Assembly: GCA_039602395.1 (NCBI GenBank)
Contig: JBCNJP010000025.1
Location: forward strand, 38,047,649 to 38,111,648
Length of the DNA stretch: 64,000 nucleotides
Direction of reading: 5' to 3'
DNA from: Deinandra increscens subsp. villosa
Lineage: Eukaryota > Streptophyta > Magnoliopsida > Asterales > Asteraceae
The notes under the pieces were generated by a model. That model ran no database searches. It had not been told where the DNA came from and saw only the letters and a program-made list of their open reading frames with translations. Shown one piece after another: positions 32,376-43,545 of the stretch (position 1 is the stretch's first letter; each line of letters starts with the position of its first letter). Made by a program: the position numbers and the translations under genes.

Positions 32376-32400
32376 TATATATATATATATATATATATAT
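32376..32400. repeat. (AT)n microsatellite in the Tekay-A leader
   Basis: About 25 bp of pure AT/TA dinucleotide between PBS and accessory ORF, in the predicted intron. Tekay-B has a shorter TATATATATA at the same place (near 42209). Confidence 0.9.
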
Positions 32401-32870
32401 CAAACATTTCCGTGCATTTCTAAAATTTCTTCAACTTATTTCATGCTAAATTCCATCCATAGATCTCAATAGTGTACACATAAAATAACCGTCGGTATCC
32501 ACGTGTTTATTAAACTCATCATGTCATGAGATATCTGTGGGTAACAATGACAGCGTGCACTTTCTGCAATTGTTACCGACCTTACATCATGCTATGAGTA
32601 ATTTAATATACCAGTTTCAACTTAGGTTAATACTTATCAAAGAAGACCATTAGCATCAATGTGTCTGTTAGGGTTCACCGAGTCTTAGTGCACCTGTGGG
32701 TAGGAATGGCAGTTTGCAAGGCTGTAACTTCTACCGACCTTACACTAAACCTTGATTATTCCTAACATACAAATTTCAGCCTAGATCATAATTTGGTTCA
32801 TGCAATAACTTAGGGGTCAAACTAGGTTCAAGCTTAGGGCTCTAAGAATGCCTAATTTGCTGGAACCTTT

Positions 32871-32883
32871 GGCTCTGATACCA
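32871..32883 (-). other. Tekay-A primer binding site (initiator tRNA-Met)
   Basis: Plus-strand GGCTCTGATACCA, i.e. TGGTATCAGAGCC on the element strand, three bases after the LTR end. Perfect match to the usual iMet PBS. Confidence 0.93.
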
Positions 32884-32886
32884 ACC

Positions 32887-35221
32887 TGTCACACCCCCCT
32901 CCGCCGCACCCTGCCAGGTAGCGGGGGAGGGCGTGGGACCGGCTGTCCGTATCATTACCCGAGATACCAACGCTTCTAACATCACAAACATACACATACA
33001 ACGGACATCCAGTCCACACATATGAAACTCTTAGACCGACTCATGAGCGAGGATGCACTGCACCTCTTATTCGATCTAACAGAATCGATAGCCACCGGAT
33101 ATGGCCTGGAACTGAATAACAAGGATACAATATATCAAAGGAAACATAGTCGTTATCATGTCTTCATTTACAATCATAGTTCATTCATCATACAAGTCCA
33201 AGTTCATAGTAACAACAACCAGGTAGCATTCCAAGTTCATAATAGGTTCATTCCTACACTTGCTTACCTGCAACATAAGTCAATCACACAAAGTCAACAA
33301 CTAACGTTGTTGGTGAGTCGTAACTACTATCATTATGTTAACAGTTTTCAAACACATGCTGGTTATGAAATTATCAAGTCACACCCAAGGTCAAACTTCA
33401 TGTACTCTACGGGCACGTTGCGCTTAGCCGTACACCCTCTGCGAGTAGAAATTTAGTTTCAACATATAAGGACATATTCCCCCTAGTTACCTAATACTAG
33501 AGGATCCGGATGAATATGGATCGTTCAACTATAATGGCCGCTATAATCCCTTATATGCCTAGTGGCTCAACCTTAATGACCAGAAAGTATATGATAACCC
33601 ACACAGGGCATCTCCAAACTCACAGTGTTTGACAGAATAAATTCATAACAGATATAACAGATACATCATACAGAAATGTGATCTTAAACAGTTAATTCAA
33701 TGAGAGAAGTCAGAGGACTCACACAAAGAAGTCAGAAACGGTGGCTAGACAGAATATCCGAGAATTAAAATATCCTCTCTTTGATTTCTAGCAACCTATC
33801 ATCGTTATCATGTACATATTCGTCATATACGAGGCTAACATGTCCCTTAGCATTCTCAGGTTGAAATTATCATAAAATACAGTCACTGGATCAGTCTCGA
33901 TAAGTTTTGGTTCATCCAAAATTGACAAAACATTCTGTCATTTTCCTTCAGAGGCGTACCGCCAGGAAGTTTACATTTCTGGGCGGTACGCTTCAAATGG
34001 TCGACTGATTTCCAGATTTCAAATTCGGGCGTACCGCGCTAACCCATATATTTCTGGGCGGTACGCTGGAATCTGGTATTCTGGTTTCTGTTTTCCTTTT
34101 CTGGGCGTACCGCTCTGCATGCAGAGATTATGGGCGGTACGCCCCCATCTGTGAACAGGGGCCCGACTATTTTGTCTTTTAGTGCCATTTTCATATTTTG
34201 AAGTTTTATGACCAGAATTGATACTTAATTAGTTTCATATCATTCCGAGGGGTCAATTTAGGGTTCATTTGTGGTCTAATTCCTAAACCAAGACATAACC
34301 CCAATTCCCGAGCCTTCCAAATATGGTAATTTTCCATGTTTCGACCCCCGATTCGTACAGATTTCATTAAGGACAGTATCCTTGTGTCCCAATGACTCAT
34401 TTCTTATTTAGATACACCGATCAACTCTGGATTCAAGTGATCTTAACTTGCAAAGTTTCCATTTATGGAAAGAAATCAACATGCATGCATATAAGGGTTG
34501 TACCTTGTGAAGGGATCCTTGTACAACCGAGCTTTTCTGATTTCCTTGTCCTCTCCAGTCCTCAATCTAACTTCCAGCAATAATTCTATGCTTGCATGCA
34601 TGATCCATAACCATTTATGAGTGTGGATGATCATAAAGAACCCAAAACAACATTCTTAAACCAAAATCAAGATATCCTTACTTTGTGTAGCCTTGAATCT
34701 GGTTTCCCACACTCCTTAGCCCTCTCCAAGAATGCTCATACAACTGAGTTGGTGACAAATTCAAGCAATGGGTGAGGGTTACATCAAATTAGCATAGCTT
34801 TGGTATGAAATGATGATTAGGAAGCTTACCTATGAAGAGTTCCTTCTCCCTTAGCCCCCAAGGTTGGAAAATGATAGCAACAGAGGTCTGGAGGTAGCAA
34901 CACGGAGCTCTTGGCCAGATGTGAGCAAATGGTCACAAGTGTGTAAGGCTATAAAGGCCAAATTCCTTGTTTCTATCGACCTGGACCGGAGGCGTACCGC
35001 CCCAAAATGTCCTATCTGGGACGTACCGCCCGGATTTTCAGATTCGGGTAACCGGGGATCCGGTGGGTGCCGCAACCCGACCCGCTTATCAAATGGGGCG
35101 CGTACCGCCTAGGATATCCCAATCCTAGGCGTACCGCCTCAAATCGTAATTCAGAAACTTTTAATTGTTTCTCATTGGGAAATTTCCAACTCGGATAATC
35201 GTTTTAGACACAGAGGTTACA
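32887..35221 (-). repeat. Tekay-A 5' LTR (right copy)
   Basis: 2335 bp, near-identical to 23620-25953. Differences seen by eye: C/A and a one-base indel in the first 40 bases (plus-strand order), one near 33151, two near 33927-33963 and one near 34581. Same ten GGCGTACCGCC-type motifs. A TTTATAG TATA-like box on the minus strand near 34953 precedes a leader of about 120 nt and the GTAAGC donor. Confidence 0.95.
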
Positions 35222-36835
35222 TCACATTTAGAATCATTAGCAGAAGTGGCCCTAACTTTTAAGATCATATCCCTTTTAAACTGCCTTGCCTTAACAATTT
35301 TGTTATGCTGCTAAACCATAATATCCCTCATGCTTTTCTTGAACTTTCTAACATGATCATATTTGATTAAAGGAATGGGAACAACATCTTCATTATTACT
35401 CGCGTCCATACTATTCTGAACCATGATAACATCAGATTCTAATTGGGCTTCAGGATTATAGTCAGGAGTTACAGTAGATTTCCCCAAGTTGAAGTAACAC
35501 AAGTAAGAGAAGAGGAAATCAGGTCATAAGTTGAAGTCAGACTTTCCAATTTTGATTTAGTTTGGCTTAAGCTGACCATCCTTCTTCCCAAAACAACATC
35601 AAGGTAAATAGAGTTCTTCCCATCACCATTTGAAATATACTCCTTGAGGTTCTTGTCTTTACTAACTTTGAAATCAATAGGAATAACATCTAGAAATCTG
35701 TCTTGAAGGTCAAACAGATGCTTTTCAGTATATGCCACTCTACTTTTAACCTTGGTTGCCATTTTCCTCAAAACAATAGTAGAGTAGAATTTAAAGAGGG
35801 CTAACAATACAGGGTCATCCTCCTTAAACAAGTGGTCACAGGAGAATTCAGAGTCACTAGAGAAAATGTTGATGTATTTCAGGTGAGTATCCTTATCGAC
35901 CCAACAAGACTGAACATGTACAATAGTTTCAAACTCCTCACCAGCAAAAGAGATACAATTAGTAGCCGTAGGCATGATGAAAATCTCAAAATTACCCTCT
36001 ATTTTCCTAGCAACATCATTCAACATGTTTATATTGCTCAAATAACCATGATATCTAACAACAAATTCAATATCATCTTGATGCAGGACAACAAATTCTA
36101 CCATTAAGCTCATAAAATCAGAATCTGTATTTGTAAGTTTAAAGAATTCATCCATAGCAGCGTCAACTTCTTCACTCAGAGCTTAAATGGAACTCAAACC
36201 ATTGTTCATATATTATCCTTATTACTAGTTATATCCTGATCCAATAACTCAGCCTTTATTATGTCAGATTTACGATTCATGGTAGCAGTAATAAACATCT
36301 GTGCCATGTATTTAATTTTAAGGTACCCAATCTCATATCGACCTGTTCGAGACTCATTAATTCCTGTCAGATCATCCCCCAAGTCAGGATCACAAATACG
36401 CACAAATTCAGAACTAGACAACGATGTTAAGATATCAGTTACCTCATTAATTTCAGAATCGTTAATACCGTTGGTGCCAATTGAAAGCTCAGACCTAATC
36501 GGATCACGGGACTCAGAACTCACCTCAATAATTGCTGCAGTGTTAGTAGTTGATTTCATATCCGGCACATTAAATTCATTGATCGTCACCTCCATTAATG
36601 CCGGATCTAGACTCCGAGCATTCATTACCTCATTCAATATCGAATCCATTAATTTCTGGAAATTTTGTTGCGTGTAAACCCTTAACTCACTCCTCCCTTC
36701 ACCCGGATCAAGCAAATCAGGAGATTGGACCACGAGATGTGGATCCAATTGGGACAATTCCATAGAATCAGGAGATCGAAGTCAAAAACTCAGAAATTTC
36801 GAGCGGGAAGAAATCGCACCTTTGAAACACACACT
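35222..36835 (-). pseudogene. LINE-1 5' segment: 5' UTR and long N-terminal extension of ORF1
   Basis: Minus strand. A probable start MELSQLDPHLVVQ at 36763 opens 186 codons (to 36206), then in another frame MDEFFKLTNTDSDF runs 36155-35469, then 35502-35311. The sense then goes on to SANDSKC, where Tekay-A entered; EDFKNLPTYVAASF continues at 23614. So about 500 residues precede the DUF4283 region. I recognise no domain in them; composition is acidic and Ser/Asp/Ile-rich. Several frameshifts and stops. The LINE 5' end is put near 36835, where the sequence changes to gypsy-D, but no TSD can be checked as the LINE 3' end is outside the window. Confidence 0.65.
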
Positions 36836-37619
36836 TTTTCTATAATATTAATGTAGAATATGTATGATGATGTTAAGTGTGACGAGATTCTACTTAGATT
36901 ACTATGTAGAATAAAACGCGTGTATAGGATAAAATTGATGAACCTCTACTTTTGTTGACTAAGTAGGGTAATATATGTGTTAAAATTCTATTTTATGTTG
37001 AAAAAGAGCAAATATATGATTTGTATGTAATTGCATTCAGGAGTCTACTTCGTACTAAACACATAGAGAAATAAATGTTATAAGTATTAAGTAGAGATGA
37101 CTACTTGTGCAAACCAAGTAGGGGGACAGATGGATGAAATTCGATAGTAGGAAATGACACGAGATATGTATAACGCGCCAAGATGATAAGTATGAGTTAA
37201 TGTAGAAGGTTGAATAAAAATCTATGAGCTGACTAATGTCATAGACGTCACGTTCACGGAAAGATAAGAAGTGAGGTGTGAATTTGAAAGGATGAATAGA
37301 AGATTTGGGTAAACAACTGAGAGCGCTATGGTAAAAATGAGTTTTCAAGTTTCATTACTAAGCGGTTAAAATTCATGCGGATAATGCGAATAGGGCCGCG
37401 GGTGACTAGGTAGAAGTATAGGTAGGTGGATGCAGGGTGCTTAGGTACTGGAAGTAAAAGGGACGACCTAATCATATGGGACTTATAAACCATATATGAT
37501 TAAATGGGGTGTTCAACCATGTATTGGAGAATGCAAGAAGCATGGAAGGAGGTACCTTATAGGAGGTTAAGTGTATGGTTTAGTATCGGGGACAAAACTC
37601 TCTTTAAGGAGGCTGGAGT
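36836..37619 (+). mobile_element. Gypsy-D internal 3' end and polypurine tract
   Basis: Non-coding sequence ending TATCGGGGACAAAACTCTCTTTAAGGAGGCTGGAGT directly before an LTR start. This GGGGACNAAACTCNNTTTAAGGAGG lead-in is typical of Ty3/gypsy elements of the Tekay/Del group. Short ORFs here are not coding. The rest of the interior and the other LTR lie beyond the left end of the window, past LINE-1. Confidence 0.72.
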
Positions 37620-38627
37620 TGTAACATCCCAAAACCTGTTATGATTTATATATGATTTATACCGAGGTACGTGGGGTTACTTGGCAGTAGTTTTAATTAA
37701 TCAATGTTTTTATTAGTTACTAAAGTATAAGTAACTAGTAGTTATGTCATGGAAATTGATGGTGATGTGTGTAAAATAAAAGTTAGTGGTCCAAGATTGA
37801 AAAAAATACCATTTTAAAGGGGGGCAATATGAAAATTCTTGACTAAAATTAGGGTTTTCTCCTTAAGAAAATACGCAGATGTGCATGGGGAGGCCATGGA
37901 ACACGAAATCCTCCATAAGGTCCATCTTCTTTATCAAGTAAGTTACTATCTATGTATTTTGTAGTTGTGAACTTCTCAATCTTGATGATTAAACTTGAGA
38001 TAGTAGTTATTTGTGTTAGATATGCGCAAATGATGGATGGATTCATGTTGTATGTGGCATTTTAATGACTTAATTGGAGGTTGTGGTGTGGGTAATCTAC
38101 CTACTTGAAATTGGAACTTAGGATGAATGCATGAATAGATTTGGTTAAATTTAACCCATGTATGATTGCATATGTGGTGGAGATTATTAATCTAGCATAA
38201 GTTTTGAATTTGAGATGCTAGTATGTAAAGATGGGGTAATATAGAATGTGGATGATTAATGTGTTAGATTAGGCATTTTCATGCACACCAAGTGTTTGTG
38301 AAAATGCCTAAGTGAGTTGTTGAGCTAGAAAATAGGTGGTTTTGACTAAATTTGTTAGGTGGGTTAATACTTGACTATTATGGTTGGTTATATTATTAAT
38401 TTCCATTCTAAATGATCAAGCAAAATTATAGGTGAACGTGGTGGAAGCTCAAGCCATCAAGGAATGCCAAAATGGAAGACTTGAGGTAACATTTAAGAGT
38501 GTTTAATTTTATTACAAAGTATGCAAATGGGATAGTGGTTTTCTAGCATGGATAACTATCCTAGATAGACTAGAAGTAAACAATGAACCAGTTTTTTATG
38601 CTAATAAATGATGAGATGAGGTTGGAT

Positions 38628-39600
38628 ATTATGACCCGTTTGGGTTAAAAATGTATAAACGAAGAATGTAATGTGAATGTGTGTAATACGACCCATTTGG
38701 GTTCAGTGTACATAAATGAAGTATGTAGTATGTGAATATGTGTAAGTGACCCGTTTGGGTTAAGAGTGCATAAATGAAATATGGTGTGTGCAAATATGAA
38801 TAATATGACCCCTTTGGGTAAGCATGCATAACGAAGTATGTAGCATGTGAATATGTGTAATTTGACCCCTTTTGGTTAAGAGTGTATATATGAAGTATGT
38901 TATGTGAATGTGTGCAATATGACCTGTTTGGGTTAAGAGTGAAAATATGAAGTATGTTATGTAAAATTGTGTAATATGACCCGTTTGGGTTAAAAGTGTG
39001 TTGAATGACCCGTTCGGGTAAAGATTAAAATGAATCACCTGTTTGGGTTAAGAGTGTGTTGAATGACCCGGTTGGGTAAAGATTTAATTGAATGACCCGT
39101 TTGGGTAAACATTGAAATGAATGACCCGTTTGGGTAAAGATTGAAATGAATGACCCGTTTGGGTTAAGAGTGTGTTGAATGACCTGTTTAGGTAAAGATT
39201 GAAATGAGTGACCCGTTTGGGTTAAGCGTGTGCTGAATGACCCGTTTGGGTAAAGATGAAATGAATGATCCATTTCGGTTAAGAGTGTGTTGAATGACCC
39301 GGTTGGGTAAAGATTGAAATGAATGGCCCGTTTGGGTTAAAAGTGTGTTGAATGACCTGGTTGGGTAAAGATTGAAATGAATGACCCATTTGGGTTAAGA
39401 GTGTGTTGAAAGACCCATAGGGTAAAGATTGAAATGAATGACCCGTTTGGGTATGAATGTAGGGAATGACCTGTTAGGGTAAGAATGATAATACCATATG
39501 GTGTTATAATAAATTTGTAAATATGACCCGATAGGGTAATGATGGGTAAGTTAAGATGTGAGACGTAAAGCATGATTGTATGACCCGCTTGGGGTTAAGA
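38628..39600 (+). repeat. Array of GACCCGTTTGGGT words in the gypsy-D LTR
   Basis: About 26 copies of GACCCGTTTGGGT(T)AA. In 39000-39460 the words alternate in two forms with fixed partners (AAAGATTGAAATGAAT and AAGAGTGTGTTGAAT), making a dimeric unit of about 58 bp; before 38980 the spacing is about 57-60 bp. ACCC and GGGT are complementary arms around a CGTTT/GTTT loop. Open frames on the minus strand with QTGHxxxF patterns are by-products. Confidence 0.9.
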
Positions 39601-40183
39601 TGACTAACACGGAGAGTAAATTGATTTTCATAGAAATGTGAAATGCATACATGTTATAGTATATGTGATAGTATGATATGGACTAGTGCCATGAGTGTGC
39701 CATTTTTTTGATATATATGACTTTGATTAAGGTACGGAAGTAAATAGAGGATTTGACCCATTTGGGTTAGTATGAATGTACCCGTAATTGTGTTAAGCGT
39801 GACATTGAGGAATCCAAGTGATCTTGAAGTGGAGAATGCTGAGAAATAACCAAGTAACCAAGAATGCACCTTTGGGTGAGTGTGTACATACTTGACATAT
39901 GAAACTTGTGTCAAGAGAAGTTGGAATTCGTTAAGCGAATGCTCAAAGTGGTAGAATGGTAAAATGTGCATATGTGTGTGTTGTGTAGTGGAATAGCTCA
40001 TATTTTTGTGCTCGAGCTAATGTTAATATGATATGATACTTAAATTGTTTTGTTTGATGGTTGAATAGTGATGCTAGTAAAGATGGAGCCTAATGGGTCA
40101 CGGGTTGGCTTTTGCTTATGAATGATACAAGTTTTAAGTGTGAATTCATAATATGATTAAAGTTGTGTTTTTGAGCTTATAAG

Positions 40184-40195
40184 TGTCCTTAGAAT
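40184..40195. repeat. LINE-3 target-site duplication, left copy
   Basis: TGTCCTTAGAAT here and at 40822-40833, flanking the LINE-3 fragment. Confidence 0.88.
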
Positions 40196-40821
40196 ACTAA
40201 GCTGGGAGTTTAATAGGCGGAAAAATATGAACATGATATCTAACCATGATAATCACTCACACCTGTATTTTTAGTGTAAATTCTAATCTCAGGTTTGGCA
40301 CACAGCTAGAGAACGTACCACACTGTTGGATGTGCCTGCCTCTTGGGTCGACATATCTAATTATTTTCTTGGTAAATCGGCTACTTCTTTGGTATACGTG
40401 GTGGACAAGTTGGTACCGCATGCTAGGGCTTACTATGTGTGGCAAGAGAGGAATAATCGGTTGTTTCAAAATCATGCTCATCCTCCTGATGCACTTGGAA
40501 ACTTGATTATTGATGTGTTCTGTTCTAGGTTGCTTGGCTTGAAAGTGAAAAATACATCTAGAGAATTGAAGGTTCTGGAAGGTTGGGGAATTCGTGGTGA
40601 TTATCAAGATAATTTCGGTGTAACGTAGTCATTGGTGTGTTTTGTGTTTCCTAGCTTGTTGTTAGGTGGCTTTGTTTTGGTTGTTTTGTTTCTGGTTTGT
40701 TTTTTGGCTACATACTTTGGGGCATGTCCCAAGTATGAACTAGTAAGGTTTTCTCCTTACTACTTGTGCTTTTCTGTGGTATATATATAGAATCACCGGG
40801 GTAACCCTTTACCTAAAAAAA
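40196..40821 (+). mobile_element. LINE-3: 5'-truncated L1-type LINE in the gypsy-D LTR
   Basis: 626 bp with 12-bp TSDs and a short A7 tail. Open frame 40326-40628 reads DVPASWVDISNYF, YYVWQERNNRLFQNH and is the C-terminal end of ORF2 (compare LINE-2 at 4029-3712). The 3' UTR has the GGGGTAACCCTTTACC hairpin. Truncated by about 5 kb relative to LINE-2, as is common. Confidence 0.9.
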
Positions 40822-41395
40822 TGTCCTTAGAATGTACGAAAACAAGGGTTGGCTGAATTGAAATGAGATGTAGAAGGGTGGAGGAAAACTGAGAAAAGTT
40901 GGGAAAATTGACTAGGTCCCATAACTGCAGGATTTTAGCTTGATCGCTGGAATTTCTGCTCCAAGCGAAGTGCTTGGAGCAGAACTCCCAATAAGCGATA
41001 CGCTTGTTGTGGTAGGTGTATCGCCTACTGTATTCTGAAGGTTTAGGCGATACGCCTAGAACTCGATTTTGTTTTAAATGTTTGTTTGCTTAATTTGTGC
41101 TGGTTAATGTTGAGTATTTGATTGTATGTCCTTAATACTAACGTGTTACTAGTATTAATGAAAAATAATAAGCAGGTTTGACGGGTCATGATCGAGCATG
41201 AGGACTTTTGGGAACCGAACACCAATCTTCTAGAAGTTGTGGGTATTTTATAAATGTCTTGAATTGTCAAATTATGTTGCAACTCTAATAAACAATGGAT
41301 GTTAAATGAAACCTTGTTTTGTAATTAGTTGGTTATAACCCGGTGCCCCATTTTTAAATTACTAAATCATAGTCATTAACGGGAAGGGTGTAACA

Positions 41396-42010
41396 GCGGT
41401 ATGCCCAGACTGATGATCAATTTATTAGGGGGAATGTACTTATATGTTGAAATTAAAACTACTCACAGAGGGTATACGGATATGCGCAACGTGATTGTAG
41501 AGTATTTAAGTGTTGACCTTGGGTGCGACTTGATAGTTTATAATCCGAATATGTGTTTGAAGACTGTTAATATGATGATGGTAATTACGACTCACCAACA
41601 ACGTATGTTGTTGACTTATGTTGCAGGTAAGTAAGTGCAGGTGAAGATCTGATCTGATTCGAGAATCTTAGGGTGGTTACTGTCACTAATAGTAGGGCTC
41701 TACATAATAAACGTTTGACGTTTGTTACTGGGTACTTGTTATGACTATATTTCCTCGATATATGTATCTCTTGTTTGCTCGGTCCTGGGTCAATCTGGTG
41801 GCCATCAATTCTATTAGGCCGGCTAAGAGGTGCCCAGTGCATCCTCAGTTAGAGTCGCTCTAAGGTTTCATTGTGAGGACCGAATGTCCATTGTATGTGT
41901 TTGTGTTGTTATTATGTGATTTAATAATTGGTGCCTTGGGAACTGACATAGACAGCCGGTCCCACACTCTCCCCCGCACCTGCAAGGGGGCGGCGGAGTG
42001 GGGTGTGACA
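41396..42010 (+). repeat. Tekay-B 5' LTR, remnant
   Basis: Begins in mid-LTR (GCGGTATGCCCAGACTGATG, equal to 51901 onward of the 3' LTR) because gypsy-D entered here. After 25 bases it jumps to sequence that corresponds to 53501 onward of the 3' LTR, an internal deletion of about 1.57 kb. Ends GGGGTGTGACA. Confidence 0.85.
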
Positions 42011-42013
42011 TGT

Positions 42014-42026
42014 TGGTATCAGAGCC
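42014..42026 (+). other. Tekay-B primer binding site (initiator tRNA-Met)
   Basis: TGGTATCAGAGCC three bases after the LTR end, identical to that of Tekay-A. Confidence 0.93.
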
Positions 42027-42263
42027 AGGTTGGTAGCAATTGCTGAAAGCACGCTGTCATTATTACCCATAGGTACACCATAACATGATGAACCTAATAG
42101 GCACATGGACACTGGTGGTTAACTTGTGTGTACAGTAGTGTCTTTGAATGAAGGATCTTTAGTATAAACTAAGTGAAGAAAATTTAAGATTTCCCGAAAA
42201 ATTTTGTATATATATATTTTATTGTATATCGATGTTTTAACTCACAGGTACTTCGGTGGAAGA

Positions 42264-43050
42264 ATGTGGAACTTTGGAAAATCTTCAAAGTCAGGTAGCA
42301 AGAACAGTGGGAGTAACGCTAAAGCAGCAAGGGCAAGAAAGAAGAAGGCAGTCCAAGTCAACACGTACCACCTATGAGTCCTGACTTTTGTGGCTATATT
42401 ACAGCACATACCCAAAAGAAGACTCCATCTCCTGCAACGTCGGCTACTGACATACCAAAATCCCCAAAGAAGAGAAGTACCAAGCCAAGGATGTAAGTGC
42501 ATTCCAGCAATACTATTCATATTGCGCCATTGGAATTGAATGCTCGTGATGTTGGAGTAGATCAAGAAGAACCTAAGGAGGAACCAGAAGAAATTGGTGA
42601 CGAGACCATCCCAATGCAACAGGTGGTAACTGTCGAGTCAGCTTGGCACACGCTAAGCTATCATTCAGAAGACCATTCCCAACATGTGTATGCCTCTCCA
42701 GCTTATGCAGCAGGCATTGAAGAGGGACCCGAAGAATCGGTACTTATGCAACAGGATCCCATAGAGACCTTACCTCAAATGGGAAATCTTGTGGACATTC
42801 CGGTACAGGATCCTATCACAGCTTTGGCCAACGACGCTAGGGACCCGTATGTAGCCGCATTGGTGCTGGGTTAGAATAGACACACCACACGAAATCTCCG
42901 CAACCACAGTCCATGCCAACTTCCTGCTTCTAATCCTCGCCTTTTCCAAACGATGTCAAATGTTTATGGCAGAAGAAGCTAAAAAGGTGTAGTTAAACAT
43001 TACATCGTTTGGAAGATGCAAGGATTAGAAGCGGGTAGCTGGCATGGACT
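42264..43050 (+). pseudogene. Tekay-B accessory ORF, decayed homologue of the Tekay-A accessory ORF
   Basis: Starts MWNFGKSSKSGSKNSGS at 42264, the same start as the Tekay-A ORF. A frameshift follows after about 30 codons, and the reading resumes with KKTPSPATSATDIPK and then (42497-42874) NTIHIAPLELNARDVGVD, the acidic PKEEPEEIGDE block, MQQ, EDHSQHVYASPAYAA and VQDPITALANDARDPYVAA. The Gln/Tyr and Pro/Tyr repeats are missing, replaced by an inverted copy of the 3' end (foldback); the C-terminal EEAKKV coding piece remains near 42970. The splice-acceptor-like TAACTCACAG lies 14 nt upstream. Conservation of order and spacing between old and young copies shows that this ORF belongs to the family. 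Confidence 0.82.
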
Positions 43051-43080
43051 GTGGTTGCGGAGATCTTGTGTGGTGTGTCT
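42879..43080. repeat. Foldback: 78-bp inverted duplication in Tekay-B
   Basis: Left arm from GACACACCACACGAAATCTC to TTTTCCAAACGATGT (about 42879-42957); right arm is its reverse complement with few mismatches (about 43003-43080, ending GTGTGGTGTGTC). The loop of about 45 bp is normal accessory-ORF sequence. The right arm matches the expected sense sequence by comparison with Tekay-A (31128-31180), so the left arm is the inverted copy. Confidence 0.88.
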
Positions 43081-43545
43081 AATAAATCATGATGTTTGTT
43101 TAATTATGTTTGTTGTGTGTGATTTTTTTAAGCTTTATATGAGTGTAGTTTAAATGTGTGCTTTGGTTTGTAAAGTGGTTGAACTGCTAAGACATGGTTG
43201 TGTTATCATTATGAAAGAAACGGTTGTTTCATGTTTTTTATAACAATTTTGAGCATAATAGTATCATAGAATCAAGATATTTAGTAATCCTAGGTGGATC
43301 GGGTCATTAGATCACCCCTAAGGATTCATGCATTTGTGATTTCATTCTGATCATAGTCATAACATGGTACACCATCAGTAATCCCAATATGGTGATTTGG
43401 AAAGCCGAAGGAGTGCAAAAACCCTGATATAGTTCCTTATGATACTAGCATGTGTAAAAGGAATACGAATTCTGTTATAAATATATGTCAACTCAGTTGA
43501 AATTGCATTATGTTGATCTGTCATTTTGAAATTGCTTTCAACAAA

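Larger units (their letters stand above)
32344..34829 (-). other. Predicted leader intron of Tekay-A
   Basis: Donor in the 5' LTR: TTCATAG followed by GTAAGCTTCC, at 34830/34829. Acceptor: T-rich/AT-rich tract then ATTCACAG followed by GTACCC, at 32344. Splicing would remove 2.49 kb including the PBS and leave only 14 nt before the accessory ORF ATG. Tekay-B keeps both signals (AAGGGTAAGTC near 52205 in its 3' LTR; TAACTCACAG at 42247). Prediction only. Confidence 0.45.
23620..35221 (-). mobile_element. Tekay-A: near-intact Ty3/gypsy chromovirus with an accessory ORF
   Basis: 11.6 kb with 2334/2335-bp LTRs, TCACA TSDs, initiator-Met PBS, polypurine tract, gag-PR-RT-RH-IN-chromodomain in the normal order and an extra ORF between leader and gag. 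The chromodomain-like integrase tail (IVKV-type VKVKWDARRGPEYTWE) places it with the Tekay chromoviruses. By eye the two LTRs differ by about five substitutions and one indel, so it inserted recently, on the order of 10^5 years with common plant rates (inference). The only clear lesion in the polyprotein is a single-base insertion near 27873. It splits LINE-1 ORF1. Confidence 0.95.
37620..41395 (+). repeat. Gypsy-D LTR (3' LTR), interrupted by LINE-3
   Basis: Starts TGTAACATCCCAAAACC and ends GGGAAGGGTGTAACA; about 3.15 kb without LINE-3. It contains a minisatellite-like array of ACCCGTTTGGGT words (38628-39600). Right flank GCGGT is Tekay-B LTR sequence, so gypsy-D inserted there; the matching left TSD is out of the window. 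Confidence 0.82.

Noticed and set aside
38629..39273. Minus-strand ORFs with repeated QTGH and NGSF patterns
   Set aside because: Translation of the ACCCGTTTGGGT array; order follows the DNA repeat, not a protein family.
38628..39600. CRISPR-like array
   Set aside because: Repeats are in a plant LTR, spacers are themselves repeated, and units are imperfect and dimeric; this is a minisatellite.
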